A DNA stretch of 12,291 nt from Alphaproteobacteria bacterium. GTDB lineage: Bacteria > Pseudomonadota > Alphaproteobacteria > Puniceispirillales > Puniceispirillaceae. The notes under the pieces were generated by a model that was not told where the DNA came from, made no database searches, and was given only the letters and a program-made list of their open reading frames with translations. This document shows, in pieces, positions 1 to 7,579 of this stretch. Each line of letters starts with the position of its first letter. Positions within the stretch are counted from its first letter, which is position 1. The translations under genes and the position numbers were made by a program. The stretch spans positions 1 through 12,291 of the forward strand of contig JAKMFG010000082.1 of assembly GCA_022425565.1 (NCBI GenBank). The letters are read 5' to 3'.

Positions 1-824
1 TAACCAACCACCGACACATCCTCAGGCACCCGAAGGCCGAGGTTGCCGCGAAGCTCCTCGATTACGGCAAAGGCCATATGATCATTGGCAACAAAAACGG
101 CATCGGGGATTTCAGCAGTTGAAAACATCGCGCGTGCGGCTTTCGCCGCTTTTTCTGTCTGAAAATCACCGACACCGCGCGCAAACAGCTTTTGACCATG
201 TTCGGCAAGACCGGCGCAGAAACCGGCTTCACGGTCGCGCTGCGTCGAGGCGCCTTCCCACCCGGCGATATAGCCGATGCGCCGATGCCCGCCGGCAACC
301 AGGAACTCGGCAAGCGCCTTGCCACCGGCAAAATTATCGGATGTGACGGTGGAGAACCGGTCTTCCTGCTGTGCACGGTTGAACAGCACCACCGGGATGC
401 CGGCAGCATCGCACCGTTCGGCCAGCATTGATGACATCGCGACAGATGCCAGAACGATGCCGTCTACCTGATAGTCGAGGATTTCCTCCAGAACATCGTC
501 GATATTGCCGGCCGTCTGCTGCGCCATGAAAACCAGAACATGGTAGCCGCGCTGCTGCAGGCTTGTTGACAGCTTTTCCAGAATTTCCGGATAGAACTGG
601 TTGTCGAGATAGGCGACGACGAGCCCGATCAGGCGCGATTTGCCGGTGATCATGCTTCGCGCCAGCACATTCGGGCGGTAGCCGAGTTCACCTGCAGCGG
701 CAAGCACACGGTCTGTCATGGATTGCGACACCGACGCACCGGGCGTGAACACCCGGCTGACAGCCGACTGGCTGACACCCGCATGGCGGGCCACGTCCAG
801 AGATGTCACATTGTCCCGCGCCAT
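1..824 (-). CDS. LacI-family transcriptional regulator (C-terminus beyond window edge)
   Basis: Predicted DNA-binding repressor or activator that senses a small ligand, likely the substrate or an intermediate of this operon. Translating the minus strand from the ATG at 824 gives 274 residues with no stop before the window edge. Residues 7-28 form a classic LacI helix-turn-helix (TSLDVARHAGVSQSAVSRVF), and GYRPNVLARSM (48-58) is the hinge helix that inserts into the operator minor groove. A periplasmic-binding-protein-like sensor domain follows, with the family's ND.MA signature at about 247-251 and a PEDVSVVG segment at the edge. Full members have about 340 residues, so roughly 65 are missing. 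The start codon shares one base with the SDR stop (TGATG), so this is the last visible gene of the operon, and if it represses the operon it would be autoregulated. A palindrome at 10018-10035 is the probable operator. Family is certain; ligand unknown. Confidence 0.95.
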   Translation of the reverse strand, partial: MARDNVTSLDVARHAGVSQSAVSRVFTPGASVSQSMTDRVLAAAGELGYRPNVLARSMITGKSRLIGLVVAYLDNQFYPEILEKLSTSLQQRGYHVLVFMAQQTAGNIDDVLEEILDYQVDGIVLASVAMSSMLAERCDAAGIPVVLFNRAQQEDRFSTVTSDNFAGGKALAEFLVAGGHRRIGYIAGWEGASTQRDREAGFCAGLAEHGQKLFARGVGDFQTEKAAKAARAMFSTAEIPDAVFVANDHMAFAVIEELRGNLGLRVPEDVSVVG

Positions 825-1588
825 CAGTCCGCCGTCCAGCCTCCATCAATTAGAAGTGCCGTGCCGGTAACGAGTGCCGAGGCGTCCGAGGCAAGAAACT
901 GCACCGCGCCCATGATGTCCTCGACCTCGCCGACACGACCCAGCTTGATCTTCTCCTCTATCCACTTCACCCGTGCCGGTTGCGAGAATGTCTGCTCGGT
1001 CAGTGGCGTGCGAATAAAGGTCGGGCAGACGGTGTTGACCCGGATCCGGTGCGATCCAAGCTCGATAGCCATCGATTTGGTGAAACCTTCAACAGCATGT
1101 TTCGACGCGCAATAGACGGCGCGGTCGACACCGCCGACAACGGCCATCTGGCTGGAAATATTGATGATGGACCCCTGCCGGCCATCAGCGATCATCGCCT
1201 TTGCCACGGCCTGCGAGGCGAAATAGGCCCCGCGCAAATTCACATTCATCACCGCGTCGAAATCATCAGCTGCCGTTTCGGTTGCCGGCGAATGGCGCGC
1301 CATGCCGGCACTGTTCACGAAAACATCCAGCGGACGGATGGCGTCGATGACGGCTGACGTCCCCTCTATGTCGGCAAGGTCGCCGACCAGCGCCTCGACC
1401 GAATGCCCGGCGTCTGTCATGGCCGCGACCACGCCGTCCAGCTGGTCCTTGCGACGCGCCATGATGATGACATGGGCACCGGCCTCGGCAAGGGCGACGG
1501 CGCAGCCAAGCCCGATGCCGGACGAGCCGCCTGCCACAAGCGCGCGGCGGCCCTGAAGAGAGAATGACGGAGTGACCGGCAGCTTCAT
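824..1588 (-). CDS. SDR-family NAD(P)-dependent oxidoreductase
   Basis: Classical short-chain dehydrogenase of 254 residues, the usual length. The Rossmann glycine motif GGSSGIG is at 20-26, NSAG (variant of NNAG) at 92-95, the structural Asn at 117, the catalytic Ser in NISS at about 145-146, and YxxxK as Y159/K163. The C-terminus TGTALLIDGGW is typical of FabG-like SDRs. An Arg pair after the second strand (R45, R46) favours NADP(H) over NAD, which is an inference. It is cytosolic and would oxidise a secondary alcohol or reduce a ketone. The ATG overlaps the stop of the upstream SnoaL-like gene by four bases (ATGA), and its stop overlaps the LacI start, so translation is probably coupled. 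In this setting it likely performs one redox step on the imported compound or on a product of the HisD-family enzyme. Substrate cannot be read from sequence. Confidence 0.93.
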   Translation of the reverse strand: MKLPVTPSFSLQGRRALVAGGSSGIGLGCAVALAEAGAHVIIMARRKDQLDGVVAAMTDAGHSVEALVGDLADIEGTSAVIDAIRPLDVFVNSAGMARHSPATETAADDFDAVMNVNLRGAYFASQAVAKAMIADGRQGSIINISSQMAVVGGVDRAVYCASKHAVEGFTKSMAIELGSHRIRVNTVCPTFIRTPLTEQTFSQPARVKWIEEKIKLGRVGEVEDIMGAVQFLASDASALVTGTALLIDGGWTAD

Positions 1589-2646
1589 GACACGCCTCCC
1601 GAAAGCGGAACCCGCCCCATATTGCGGGCCTTGTTGAACTCGCGAAGCCGCGCGAACACATCGACGCCGATCTGGTCATACATGTGCAACAGATCGACCA
1701 TCACCCAGTTCTCGCGGATCAATCCGTTTTCGACGCGCCAGAAATCGAGGCTTCGCATGGTGATTTCCTTTCCCAGCGGGGGGATTCCCAGCCAGCCGTC
1801 ATGGCTGATGGTCTGGATCATGTTCGGCCAGCCGGTGACGGCGGCATACTCATTGTCACCGAAGAAGTGATAGGTGATTTCTGCGACCTTGCTGCCGCGA
1901 TCAGGCATGCCGGCAAGGAACGGGATCTGGTGCCAGTTGCGAAAACCCTCGATGCCGCGTCCGGTGCCAATGCCGGCCGGCCCATACCAGTTCATCTGCG
2001 GGTGCCAGAAACGCGGCATCTCCATCACCGCGGGCCCGCCCTGGCTCGGATGGCGCTTCATATGGTTCAGCATGTCGATGATCAGCTGCTGGCTTGCCGC
2101 GCTGCGCGCCGGATCACGCGGCTCGCGCACAAGACCATCACCTGAGGCCGGACCGGGAACGCAGAACTCGCGCCCAAGCGACGGTGCCATCGGCCATGCG
2201 CCTGCCTGCATCATCACCTCGGGAATGTCCCAGAGCGCCTGCATCTCGGTGATCCGACCGTTTTCGAAACGGTAGAATTCATGAAAGCGCATATGCGCCA
2301 GATGGCCGGTCGGCGGAATCTCGAGGAACGGGTTGAGAAAGGTGCCAACGAAATGTCCGCCGCAACCGACCCATTCAATGCCGTTCTCGTCCTCGCCCGC
2401 AATGACGATCCAGTCACGACGTTCGACATCGGGCCAGGCCGCCTTCAGCACGGCAAGCGCCTTGTCATGAAATGCCGACGGGCCGGTCATATCCCCGAAG
2501 GGATGTGCCAGCCTGAATACCGCGTCCGGCGCGCTGATCCTGTCGAGCACAGCGCGCAGCCCGCCTTCATCCCCGGTCTCGTCCCAGTCATACTGGGCAG
2601 CACGAAGGCCCTTCAGAAGATCGCGGTTGTCGGCGTGGCCTGCCAT
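1585..2646 (-). CDS. SnoaL/NTF2-like double-domain protein A
   Basis: Protein of 353 residues made of two tandem SnoaL-like (NTF2 alpha+beta barrel) domains, about 30-155 and 205-332. The first contains AHPFGD (HPF at 48-50) and ends in LWDIPEVMMQAG (D140). The second contains WYGPAGIG (220-227), a D-F-W strand near 301-303, and ENWVMVDLLH (312-321; D318, H321). The single-domain neighbour C matches the second half best. Family members are isomerases, cyclases, hydratases, dehydratases or ligand-binding proteins using a buried Asp/His pair; which applies here is unknown. The ATG at 2646 is chosen because the next upstream in-frame Met lies inside the dehydrogenase gene and because it shares a base with that gene's corrected stop (TAATG). 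There is no strong Shine-Dalgarno, consistent with translational coupling. Its TGA overlaps the SDR start. Fold assignment is firm; function is not. Confidence 0.88.
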   Translation of the reverse strand: MAGHADNRDLLKGLRAAQYDWDETGDEGGLRAVLDRISAPDAVFRLAHPFGDMTGPSAFHDKALAVLKAAWPDVERRDWIVIAGEDENGIEWVGCGGHFVGTFLNPFLEIPPTGHLAHMRFHEFYRFENGRITEMQALWDIPEVMMQAGAWPMAPSLGREFCVPGPASGDGLVREPRDPARSAASQQLIIDMLNHMKRHPSQGGPAVMEMPRFWHPQMNWYGPAGIGTGRGIEGFRNWHQIPFLAGMPDRGSKVAEITYHFFGDNEYAAVTGWPNMIQTISHDGWLGIPPLGKEITMRSLDFWRVENGLIRENWVMVDLLHMYDQIGVDVFARLREFNKARNMGRVPLSGGVS

Positions 2647-3955
2647 TACTCGGCAGCCTCGCCGTAAGGCACGTTCTTGCCGCCATAGCGGCGCACCCGG
2701 ATGTTGCACTGTTCAGCATGGCCGACGAATCCTTCCAGCATGCACAGCCGCGAGCCATACTCGCCGATCATTGTCGCGGCCTCGTCGGTCATCACCTTTG
2801 ATAACTGTGTGTTTTCAGAAACTTGCCAACCCACAGCCCGCCGGTATAGCGACCCGCCTTTTTCGTTGGCAGCGTGTGGTTGGTGCCGATCACCTTGTCG
2901 CCATTCGCGACATTGGTGCGCGCGCCAAGGAACAGCGCCCCGTAGCAGGTCATATTCTCGAGGAACCAGTCATCGCGCTCGGTCATCACATGCACATGTT
3001 CGGACGCGATCTCGTCGGCCATATGCAGCATCTCGTCATAGCTGTCGCAGACGATCACCTCGCCATAGTCGCGCCAGCTGACCGACGCGGTGTCTGCTGT
3101 CGGCAGGATGCCCAGAATGCGGTCGATCTCGGCAAGCGTGTCATTGGCCAGCGTCTCGGAATTGGTCAGCAGCACGGCCGGCGAATTGTAGCCATGCTCC
3201 GCCTGTCCCAAGAGGTCGGTCGCACACAGCTCGGCATCGACCGTGTCGTCGGCAATCACCATGGTTTCGGTCGGACCAGCGAACAGGTCAATGCCGACGC
3301 GGCCGAACAGCTGTCGCTTGGCTTCGGCGACAAAGGCATTGCCGGGGCCGACAAGCATATGCACCGGATCGATGGTCTCGGTGCCGATGGCCATGGCACC
3401 AACCGCCTGAATGCCGCCAAGCGCATAGATTTCGTGCGCTCCGCCAAGATGCATCGCGGCAATGACTGCCGCGTTCGGACGGCCCTCGAAAGGCGGTGTT
3501 GTGGCGACGATGCGCGGCACGCCTGCAACTGAGGCCGTGAGAACCGACATATGTGCAGAGGCGACCATCGGGAATTTGCCGGCAGGCACATAGCATCCGA
3601 CGGACTGCACCGGGATATTCTTGTGGCCGAGGATCACGCCGGGAAGCGTCTCGACCTCGACATCCTGCATCGAGGCACGCTGGATTTCGGCAAATTTGCG
3701 AACCTGATCCTGCGCAAAGCGGATATCGTCCATGTCGCGCTGCGAGACTTCGCAGATCAGCTCGTCGATCTCGTCCTGGCTCAGCCGATAGCTTGCCGGC
3801 GAGAAATTGTCGAACTTCTCGGCAAGCTCGCGCACCGCGGCGTCGCCCCGCGCCTCGATGTCGGCAAGCGCCGCTTCCACAACGGCGCGGACCTTGGCGT
3901 CATCTTCGGAACGTTCCACCTGCGGCTTGCCGCTTTTCAGATATCGAATGGCCAT
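2646..3955 (-). CDS. HisD/HpsN-family dehydrogenase, broken by a one-base frameshift near the 3' end
   Basis: Zinc- and NAD-dependent dehydrogenase of the histidinol dehydrogenase family, which oxidises a primary alcohol through an aldehyde to a carboxylate. As written, the frame from ATG 3955 stops at 2792 after 387 residues (ending THSYQR). Restoring one A in the run at 2797-2799 gives a 436-residue protein, close to the 434 of E. coli HisD. Expected zinc ligands Q251, H254 and D353 and catalytic E319/H320 (SEHV) are present, as is GTNH (H360). The fourth zinc ligand H413 and the substrate-contact E408 (LEGFVGH) lie only in the shifted 50-residue tail. FAGPTE, WRDYGEV and the [11 protein letters not shown] end recall sulfopropanediol dehydrogenase HpsN more than biosynthetic HisD. 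GGAGAG lies just ahead of the ATG. No other histidine gene is nearby, so a catabolic role is inferred. Confidence 0.85.
2797..2799 (-). other. Frameshift site in the HisD/HpsN-family gene
   Basis: On the coding strand the sequence reads TAT CAA AGG TGA. With one more A it reads TAT CAA AAG GTG ATG ACC GAC GAG and continues as [10 protein letters not shown] for 50 residues to a stop overlapping the next gene's ATG. The downstream frame keeps family-specific residues ([24 protein letters not shown]). The site is not a usable -1 slippery heptamer, because tRNA on CAA would have to re-pair with TCA. A real mutation or a sequencing/assembly homopolymer error are both possible. Confidence 0.88.
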
Positions 3956-3968
3956 CAGTCTCTCCAGT

Positions 3969-4502
3969 TCATTCACTTGCAGGGCGCGGCGCCTGACGCT
4001 CGCCCCGGTCATAGGCTTCCCAGCCCCCGCCATTGAAAGCATCGACCCCCAGCTGCGCCATCACATGCGGAAAATCGACCATCACCCAGTTGTCGACAAT
4101 CTTGCCGTCAACCACTTTCCAGAAATCCATGTAGCGGATCTCGACCGTCTTGCCGGTCGGCTCGATCCCCATGAAGGAGCCGGAATGCACCGCTTCCTGA
4201 CGGCCGAAGGCGGCCGCCCACTCGCCCATATAGAGCCGCGCCTCGTCGATACAGACCTTGTCGGAGAACGCCGCCTGAAAGGGGCGTTGCCAGTTGTCCT
4301 GAAATTCCTTGAGGCCGGTCTTGGTGCCGCATCCGGCATTGCCCATCCAGCGGAACCCTTCGGTGAAGAAATCGCCGATGTCGTCGATCCGGTGATCATT
4401 CAGACCGTCGACCATGCCTTCGATGACGCGGCGGGTCTCGTCGGTCTTCGACATGTCGGTATCGCGGGTCAGTGCTGCCTGTTCAGGTCTTGCGCCACTC
4501 AT
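3969..4502 (-). CDS. SnoaL-like single-domain protein C (ester cyclase-like)
   Basis: A 177-residue protein with one SnoaL-like domain, about 22-156. WMGNAGCG (52-59) corresponds to WYGPAGIG in the double-domain paralogues. GIEPTGK (112-118) followed by a strand [10 protein letters not shown] and [11 protein letters not shown] (136-146; D143, H146) is the usual core of SnoaL-like polyketide-cyclase/ester-cyclase relatives. It resembles the C-terminal half of proteins A, B and D, so those may have arisen by duplication and fusion of such a unit. The ATG at 4502 is chosen because it overlaps the upstream stop (ATGA) and has GGAG eight bases upstream; a second Met at 4454 has no ribosome site. 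It is 13 bp upstream of the dehydrogenase start. No signal peptide, so cytosolic. Reaction unknown; isomerisation, hydration or lactone chemistry on the pathway intermediate is an inference. Confidence 0.9.
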   Translation of the reverse strand: MSGARPEQAALTRDTDMSKTDETRRVIEGMVDGLNDHRIDDIGDFFTEGFRWMGNAGCGTKTGLKEFQDNWQRPFQAAFSDKVCIDEARLYMGEWAAAFGRQEAVHSGSFMGIEPTGKTVEIRYMDFWKVVDGKIVDNWVMVDFPHVMAQLGVDAFNGGGWEAYDRGERQAPRPASE

Positions 4503-5485
4503 ACGGCATTCTCCATCATGGCAAAGGGATCGTCGCCAAGCTGCTTGAGCAGATGGGGTACATCGACAAACACCCAGTTCTCGACAAGGAGATCACCTTC
4601 GCGGCGCCACCAGTCGCAGACACGCATGAAGACCCGCTCGTTGGACGCCGGCTTTCCAAGGAACGGCTTGACGTTCACGCCGGTCACCGACGGCCATCCG
4701 CCGGAACAGGCATAGTCGGCATCACCGAAACGTGCGAAATGCCGCGTGTGGCCATTACCGCTGGAACCGCCGGACCATCCTTCGAACTGGCTTTCAAACG
4801 GCACCTGGAATCCGGCGAACTCGTCGATGCCGACAAAGGACCCGAAAGCGCCGGGCCCGTACCATGCCATGTCTGGATGCCAGTAAGGCCGCCAGCTCTG
4901 ATCTGAGGTGGCAAGGTGCGCCAGCATATCGGTGACGAGCTGGCAGCTCCTGTCTGCTTCGGCCGGATCGCCGTCAGACCTGAGAATGCCGCCACTGTCG
5001 GCAGGCGCGGGAATGAGGCCGGTATATCCCCGACTATGGCCCGGGCCGGTGGCGATGGGCCATTGTCCGCAGGAAAGCATCAATTCCGGTATGTCGAGGA
5101 ATATGAAACTCTCGACCGCACGGCCATCCACCATCCGGTGGAATTCACCGTAGCGCAGAAAACACAATCTTTCAGGGGCCGTGATGCCGATCCAGTCACG
5201 CACGAAATGACCCGCGTAATAGCCGGTGGCACTGATCCAGCGGTCACCCTCGAACGTTCCTGCCATGACGATATCATCGCGCCGGTGGAGGCTTTCGAAT
5301 GACGCGCCGAGCGGCTCGAGCACTCTGGTCACATAGGCACTGCAGCCAACGCAGTCGTTGAAGGGATGCACCACGTGGATCACCGCGTCCGGGCTGAAGA
5401 ACGCGTCGGCGGCAGCGGCGACACCGGACGCCTTCCTGACAGCTTCGGAGAATTTGAAATAGAGGGTACGGTCGGGCTCAGGCAT
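4499..5485 (-). CDS. SnoaL/NTF2-like double-domain protein B
   Basis: Two tandem SnoaL-like domains in 328 residues (about 20-145 and 195-322). Domain one has VHPFND (HPF at 40-42) and FLDIPELML (D131). Domain two has WYGPGAFG (208-215) and VENWVFVDVPH (301-311; D308, H311), so the conserved Asp/His positions coincide exactly with those of protein D. It is cysteine-rich for the set (C45, C48, C108, C139, C181, C260, C290). I place the start at the ATG at 5485 because GGGAGG lies six bases ahead; longer in-frame options at 5545 (ATG) and 5560 (GTG) lack a ribosome site, though the 5545 version begins MAGHA like protein A. First gene after the transporter, separated from the permease by 109 bp. 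Its stop overlaps the start of protein C. Function unknown; paralogue of A and D. Confidence 0.86.
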   Translation of the reverse strand: MPEPDRTLYFKFSEAVRKASGVAAAADAFFSPDAVIHVVHPFNDCVGCSAYVTRVLEPLGASFESLHRRDDIVMAGTFEGDRWISATGYYAGHFVRDWIGITAPERLCFLRYGEFHRMVDGRAVESFIFLDIPELMLSCGQWPIATGPGHSRGYTGLIPAPADSGGILRSDGDPAEADRSCQLVTDMLAHLATSDQSWRPYWHPDMAWYGPGAFGSFVGIDEFAGFQVPFESQFEGWSGGSSGNGHTRHFARFGDADYACSGGWPSVTGVNVKPFLGKPASNERVFMRVCDWWRREGDLLVENWVFVDVPHLLKQLGDDPFAMMENAV

Positions 5486-5594
5486 CAGGCGCCTCCCGCC
5501 CAGTGCCAGCCAGACTTTTGCAAAGTCCAAGGCGTGTCCAGCCATCGGCGCAGTGACCACGCCTTTCTGGCCAAATATGCCCTTGAAACTACCG
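5486..5594 (-). other. Gap between permease and SnoaL-like B, with an inverted repeat
   Basis: This 109-bp gap is the longest inside the operon. It contains AAGGCGTG (5529-5536) and its complement CACGCCTT (5558-5565), an 8-bp stem with a 21-base loop, and a smaller imperfect palindrome at 5513-5527. There is no U-tract, so it is not a clear terminator. It could be an mRNA processing or stability element dividing transporter from enzyme genes, or partly coding if protein B starts upstream. Confidence 0.35.
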
Positions 5595-6476
5595 TCATCC
5601 TTTCACCGCTCCCGCAGTCAGGCCGCTGACAATCTGGCGCTGGAAGAACATCACGAGGATGAACAGCGGCACCGTGGCGGACACAACCGCAGCCACCGCG
5701 AACATGATGTTTCCTTCGGTGTAGGTGGTGCCGAGAAAGGCTGCGACCTGCGGCACCATGGTGCGGTTGTCTTCGGACAGCAGCATCGCGGTCACGGCAA
5801 AATCATTATAGGCCAGAAGGAAGCTGAACAGCCCGGTGGTGATCACGCCGGGCCACATCACTGGAATGATTACGTGACGGAATGCCTGAAACTGCGTGCA
5901 GCCATCCACCTTTGCGCTCTCGTCCAGCTCCTTGGGAATGCTCTGGAAAAAGGAATGCAGCATCCACAGGGTGAATGGCTGGTTGATCGCCACCAGAACG
6001 ATGATGGTTGTCGGCAGAATGCCCCAGACGTTCCATTCGAAAAATGGAAGCATGTAACCAGCGACAAGGGTGATCGGCGGCATGGCCCTGAAGATCAGGG
6101 CGGTAATGAGAAGCCAGAAGGTATAGCGGTATCCGGAGCGCGACAGCGCATAGCCGCCGAGTGTGCCGATGGTCAGCGAGGTCAGCACCACAAAGAAACA
6201 GACAATGAAGGTGTTGATGACATTGCGAAGAAAGCCCTCTTCAACCCAGGCACCGTGATAGCCGGCACCGGTGAACGGGCTGCCATAGGTCTGTTCCGTC
6301 CGGTAGCCGGTGATTGCGTTCGTCCAGTCGGCGATCGAGAAGAAATCAAGTTCGACCTTGAACGAACCCCACAGCGTCCAGACAAACGGAAAAGCTGCCA
6401 TGATCAGCCAGATCACGACGAAACTCGTCAGGGCGATCCGCAGGCCGATTGGCAAATTTTGCGCGCGTGATGCCAT
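5595..6476 (-). CDS. Carbohydrate-type ABC transporter permease (MalG/UgpE-like)
   Basis: Inner-membrane subunit of a CUT1-type importer, 293 residues. Hydrophobic segments lie near 12-34, 87-110, 119-140, 153-172, 205-225 and 257-278, matching the six-helix MalG topology. The cytoplasmic coupling loop that docks on the ATPase is visible at 185-205 (DESAKVDGCTQFQAFRHVIIP), carrying the E-A-A---G signature with Ser in second position and the conserved Gly at 192. The C-terminus QRQIVSGLTAGAVKG is characteristic of this subfamily. The ATG lies one base after the stop of the partner permease. It pairs with the MalF-like protein to form the channel. The family mostly moves sugars, polyols, glycerol-phosphates and related polar solutes; the specific cargo is not readable here. 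Confidence 0.94.
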   Translation of the reverse strand: MASRAQNLPIGLRIALTSFVVIWLIMAAFPFVWTLWGSFKVELDFFSIADWTNAITGYRTEQTYGSPFTGAGYHGAWVEEGFLRNVINTFIVCFFVVLTSLTIGTLGGYALSRSGYRYTFWLLITALIFRAMPPITLVAGYMLPFFEWNVWGILPTTIIVLVAINQPFTLWMLHSFFQSIPKELDESAKVDGCTQFQAFRHVIIPVMWPGVITTGLFSFLLAYNDFAVTAMLLSEDNRTMVPQVAAFLGTTYTEGNIMFAVAAVVSATVPLFILVMFFQRQIVSGLTAGAVKG

Positions 6477-6477
6477 C

Positions 6478-7503
6478 TCACACTTTCCCCTTGAAGTCGC
6501 GCCAAGTCCGGATCAGCACCGGCGTCAGCAGAATGGCCACACCGATAATGGTGATGACCGATGTGGCCGCCGCCGAACTGAACTGGCGCGTTTCCCCGCC
6601 AAGATCATTGAAGATGGCCCAACTCAGCGAGGTGGCGTGCGCCTCGGCGTTAAATCCGATAACAGGTTCGAAAACGCGGAAATTGTCCATCAGCTGGATC
6701 AATGTCACGAAAGTCACCAGCGGCATGAGATGCGGAAGGATCACATAGCGAACGCGCTGGAAGCGCGAGGCACCGTCGATCTGCGCTGCCTCCATCTGGT
6801 CCTGCGGTAGGGTCTGCAGCCCCGCATAGAAAATCACGAAGGCAAAGGGCGCCGCATGCCAGATGCCGTAAATGATTAGCGACACCCACATAAGGCCTGT
6901 AGACGCCTTTAATGACAGCGATGGATCACCTGCCATCCATTGCAGCAGATTGCCCAGAATGCCCCGGCTGTCGATCATCCAGTAAAGGACGAGCGCGCCA
7001 ATCAGCGGCGTGATGACGAAAGGCAGAAGCGAGAAAAAAATAACAATGCCGCGCAATCGCGCGTAAATCGAATTCACCGACAGCGCGATCAGCAGTCCGA
7101 GGATGATCACCATCGGCGTCACGGCAAAAATGAACACCAGGGTAAAGGACATGGCACGGTAGAAAGGCAGGTTGCTGAGAGACGAGAAAAATTCGCCCCA
7201 GCTTGCCGAACTTGCCCAGGCCCCACCAACTTCACCGACCGCAAGGTGCGCCCTGTCGAGATAGATATCGAGGCCGACGAACCGGCCAAGCGGCTCGGCC
7301 GACCTTATGGCCGCGGTGGCGTCCTGGTCGATGGTCGTCTCTTCGGTACATTTGAACGGCGTACAGTTTTCAACGGTCAGCAGCACAGCCTCGTGCGGCG
7401 TGTGCATCGACTGCACAACGACGGACAGGATCGGCAACGCGATGAATAGCAGCATCGCAAGGCCGGTCGGCATGAAGAACCAGAAAAAGGTGCGGTGTTT
7501 CAT
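6478..7503 (-). CDS. Carbohydrate-type ABC transporter permease (MalF/UgpA-like)
   Basis: Second channel subunit of the importer, 341 residues. The first membrane helix is at about 8-30, followed by an unusually long periplasmic stretch to about 115 with a Cys pair (C47, C52) and acidic and polar residues. Five further helices follow near 117-141, 155-176, 203-226, 259-275 and 308-331. The EAA loop is textbook: EAAQIDGASRFQRVRYVILP (239-258). The extended loop between helices one and two recalls the periplasmic P2 insertion of MalF, though it sits earlier in the chain and is not obviously homologous. The gene lies 76 bp downstream of the binding-protein gene, past a strong hairpin, and almost abuts the MalG-like gene, so the two permeases are probably translated together. 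ATG start follows directly from the frame and length. Confidence 0.93.
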   Translation of the reverse strand: MKHRTFFWFFMPTGLAMLLFIALPILSVVVQSMHTPHEAVLLTVENCTPFKCTEETTIDQDATAAIRSAEPLGRFVGLDIYLDRAHLAVGEVGGAWASSASWGEFFSSLSNLPFYRAMSFTLVFIFAVTPMVIILGLLIALSVNSIYARLRGIVIFFSLLPFVITPLIGALVLYWMIDSRGILGNLLQWMAGDPSLSLKASTGLMWVSLIIYGIWHAAPFAFVIFYAGLQTLPQDQMEAAQIDGASRFQRVRYVILPHLMPLVTFVTLIQLMDNFRVFEPVIGFNAEAHATSLSWAIFNDLGGETRQFSSAAATSVITIIGVAILLTPVLIRTWRDFKGKV

Positions 7504-7542
7504 CTGTCTCGCCAGTTAACGCGCCAAGAATCAGCGTGGAAA

Positions 7543-7570
7543 GCGCGGAGAAGGTTGCCCCTCTCCGCGC
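7543..7570 (-). terminator. Hairpin between binding-protein and permease genes (attenuator or mRNA stabiliser)
   Basis: GCGCGGAGA (7543-7551) and TCTCCGCGC (7562-7570) form a perfect 9-bp GC-rich stem with a 10-base loop. On the transcribed minus strand it is followed by TTTCC, a weak U-tract. Such hairpins just after a substrate-binding-protein gene commonly lower downstream expression and protect the upstream message, giving excess binding protein over permease, as in malE-malF. Since the permeases must still be expressed, a partial terminator or 3'-end stabiliser is more likely than a full stop. Confidence 0.65.
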
Positions 7571-7579
7571 GGGCATATC

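Noticed and set aside
2792..2800. Programmed -1 ribosomal frameshift in the dehydrogenase gene
   Set aside because: The site lacks a slippery heptamer: tRNA on CAA could not re-pair with TCA one base back. A deletion or sequencing error explains it better.
2627..3532. A 301-codon open frame on the plus strand
   Set aside because: It runs antisense to the HisD-family gene, has no family resemblance, and is expected from GC-rich coding on the other strand.
5513..5527. Second LacI operator in the gap before SnoaL-like B
   Set aside because: The 15-bp palindrome has 6-bp arms and no central CG, and does not match the 10018-10035 site.
5553..6470. A 305-codon open frame on the plus strand
   Set aside because: Antisense to a clear MalG-like permease; its His-, Gly- and Arg-rich translation is typical of a shadow frame.
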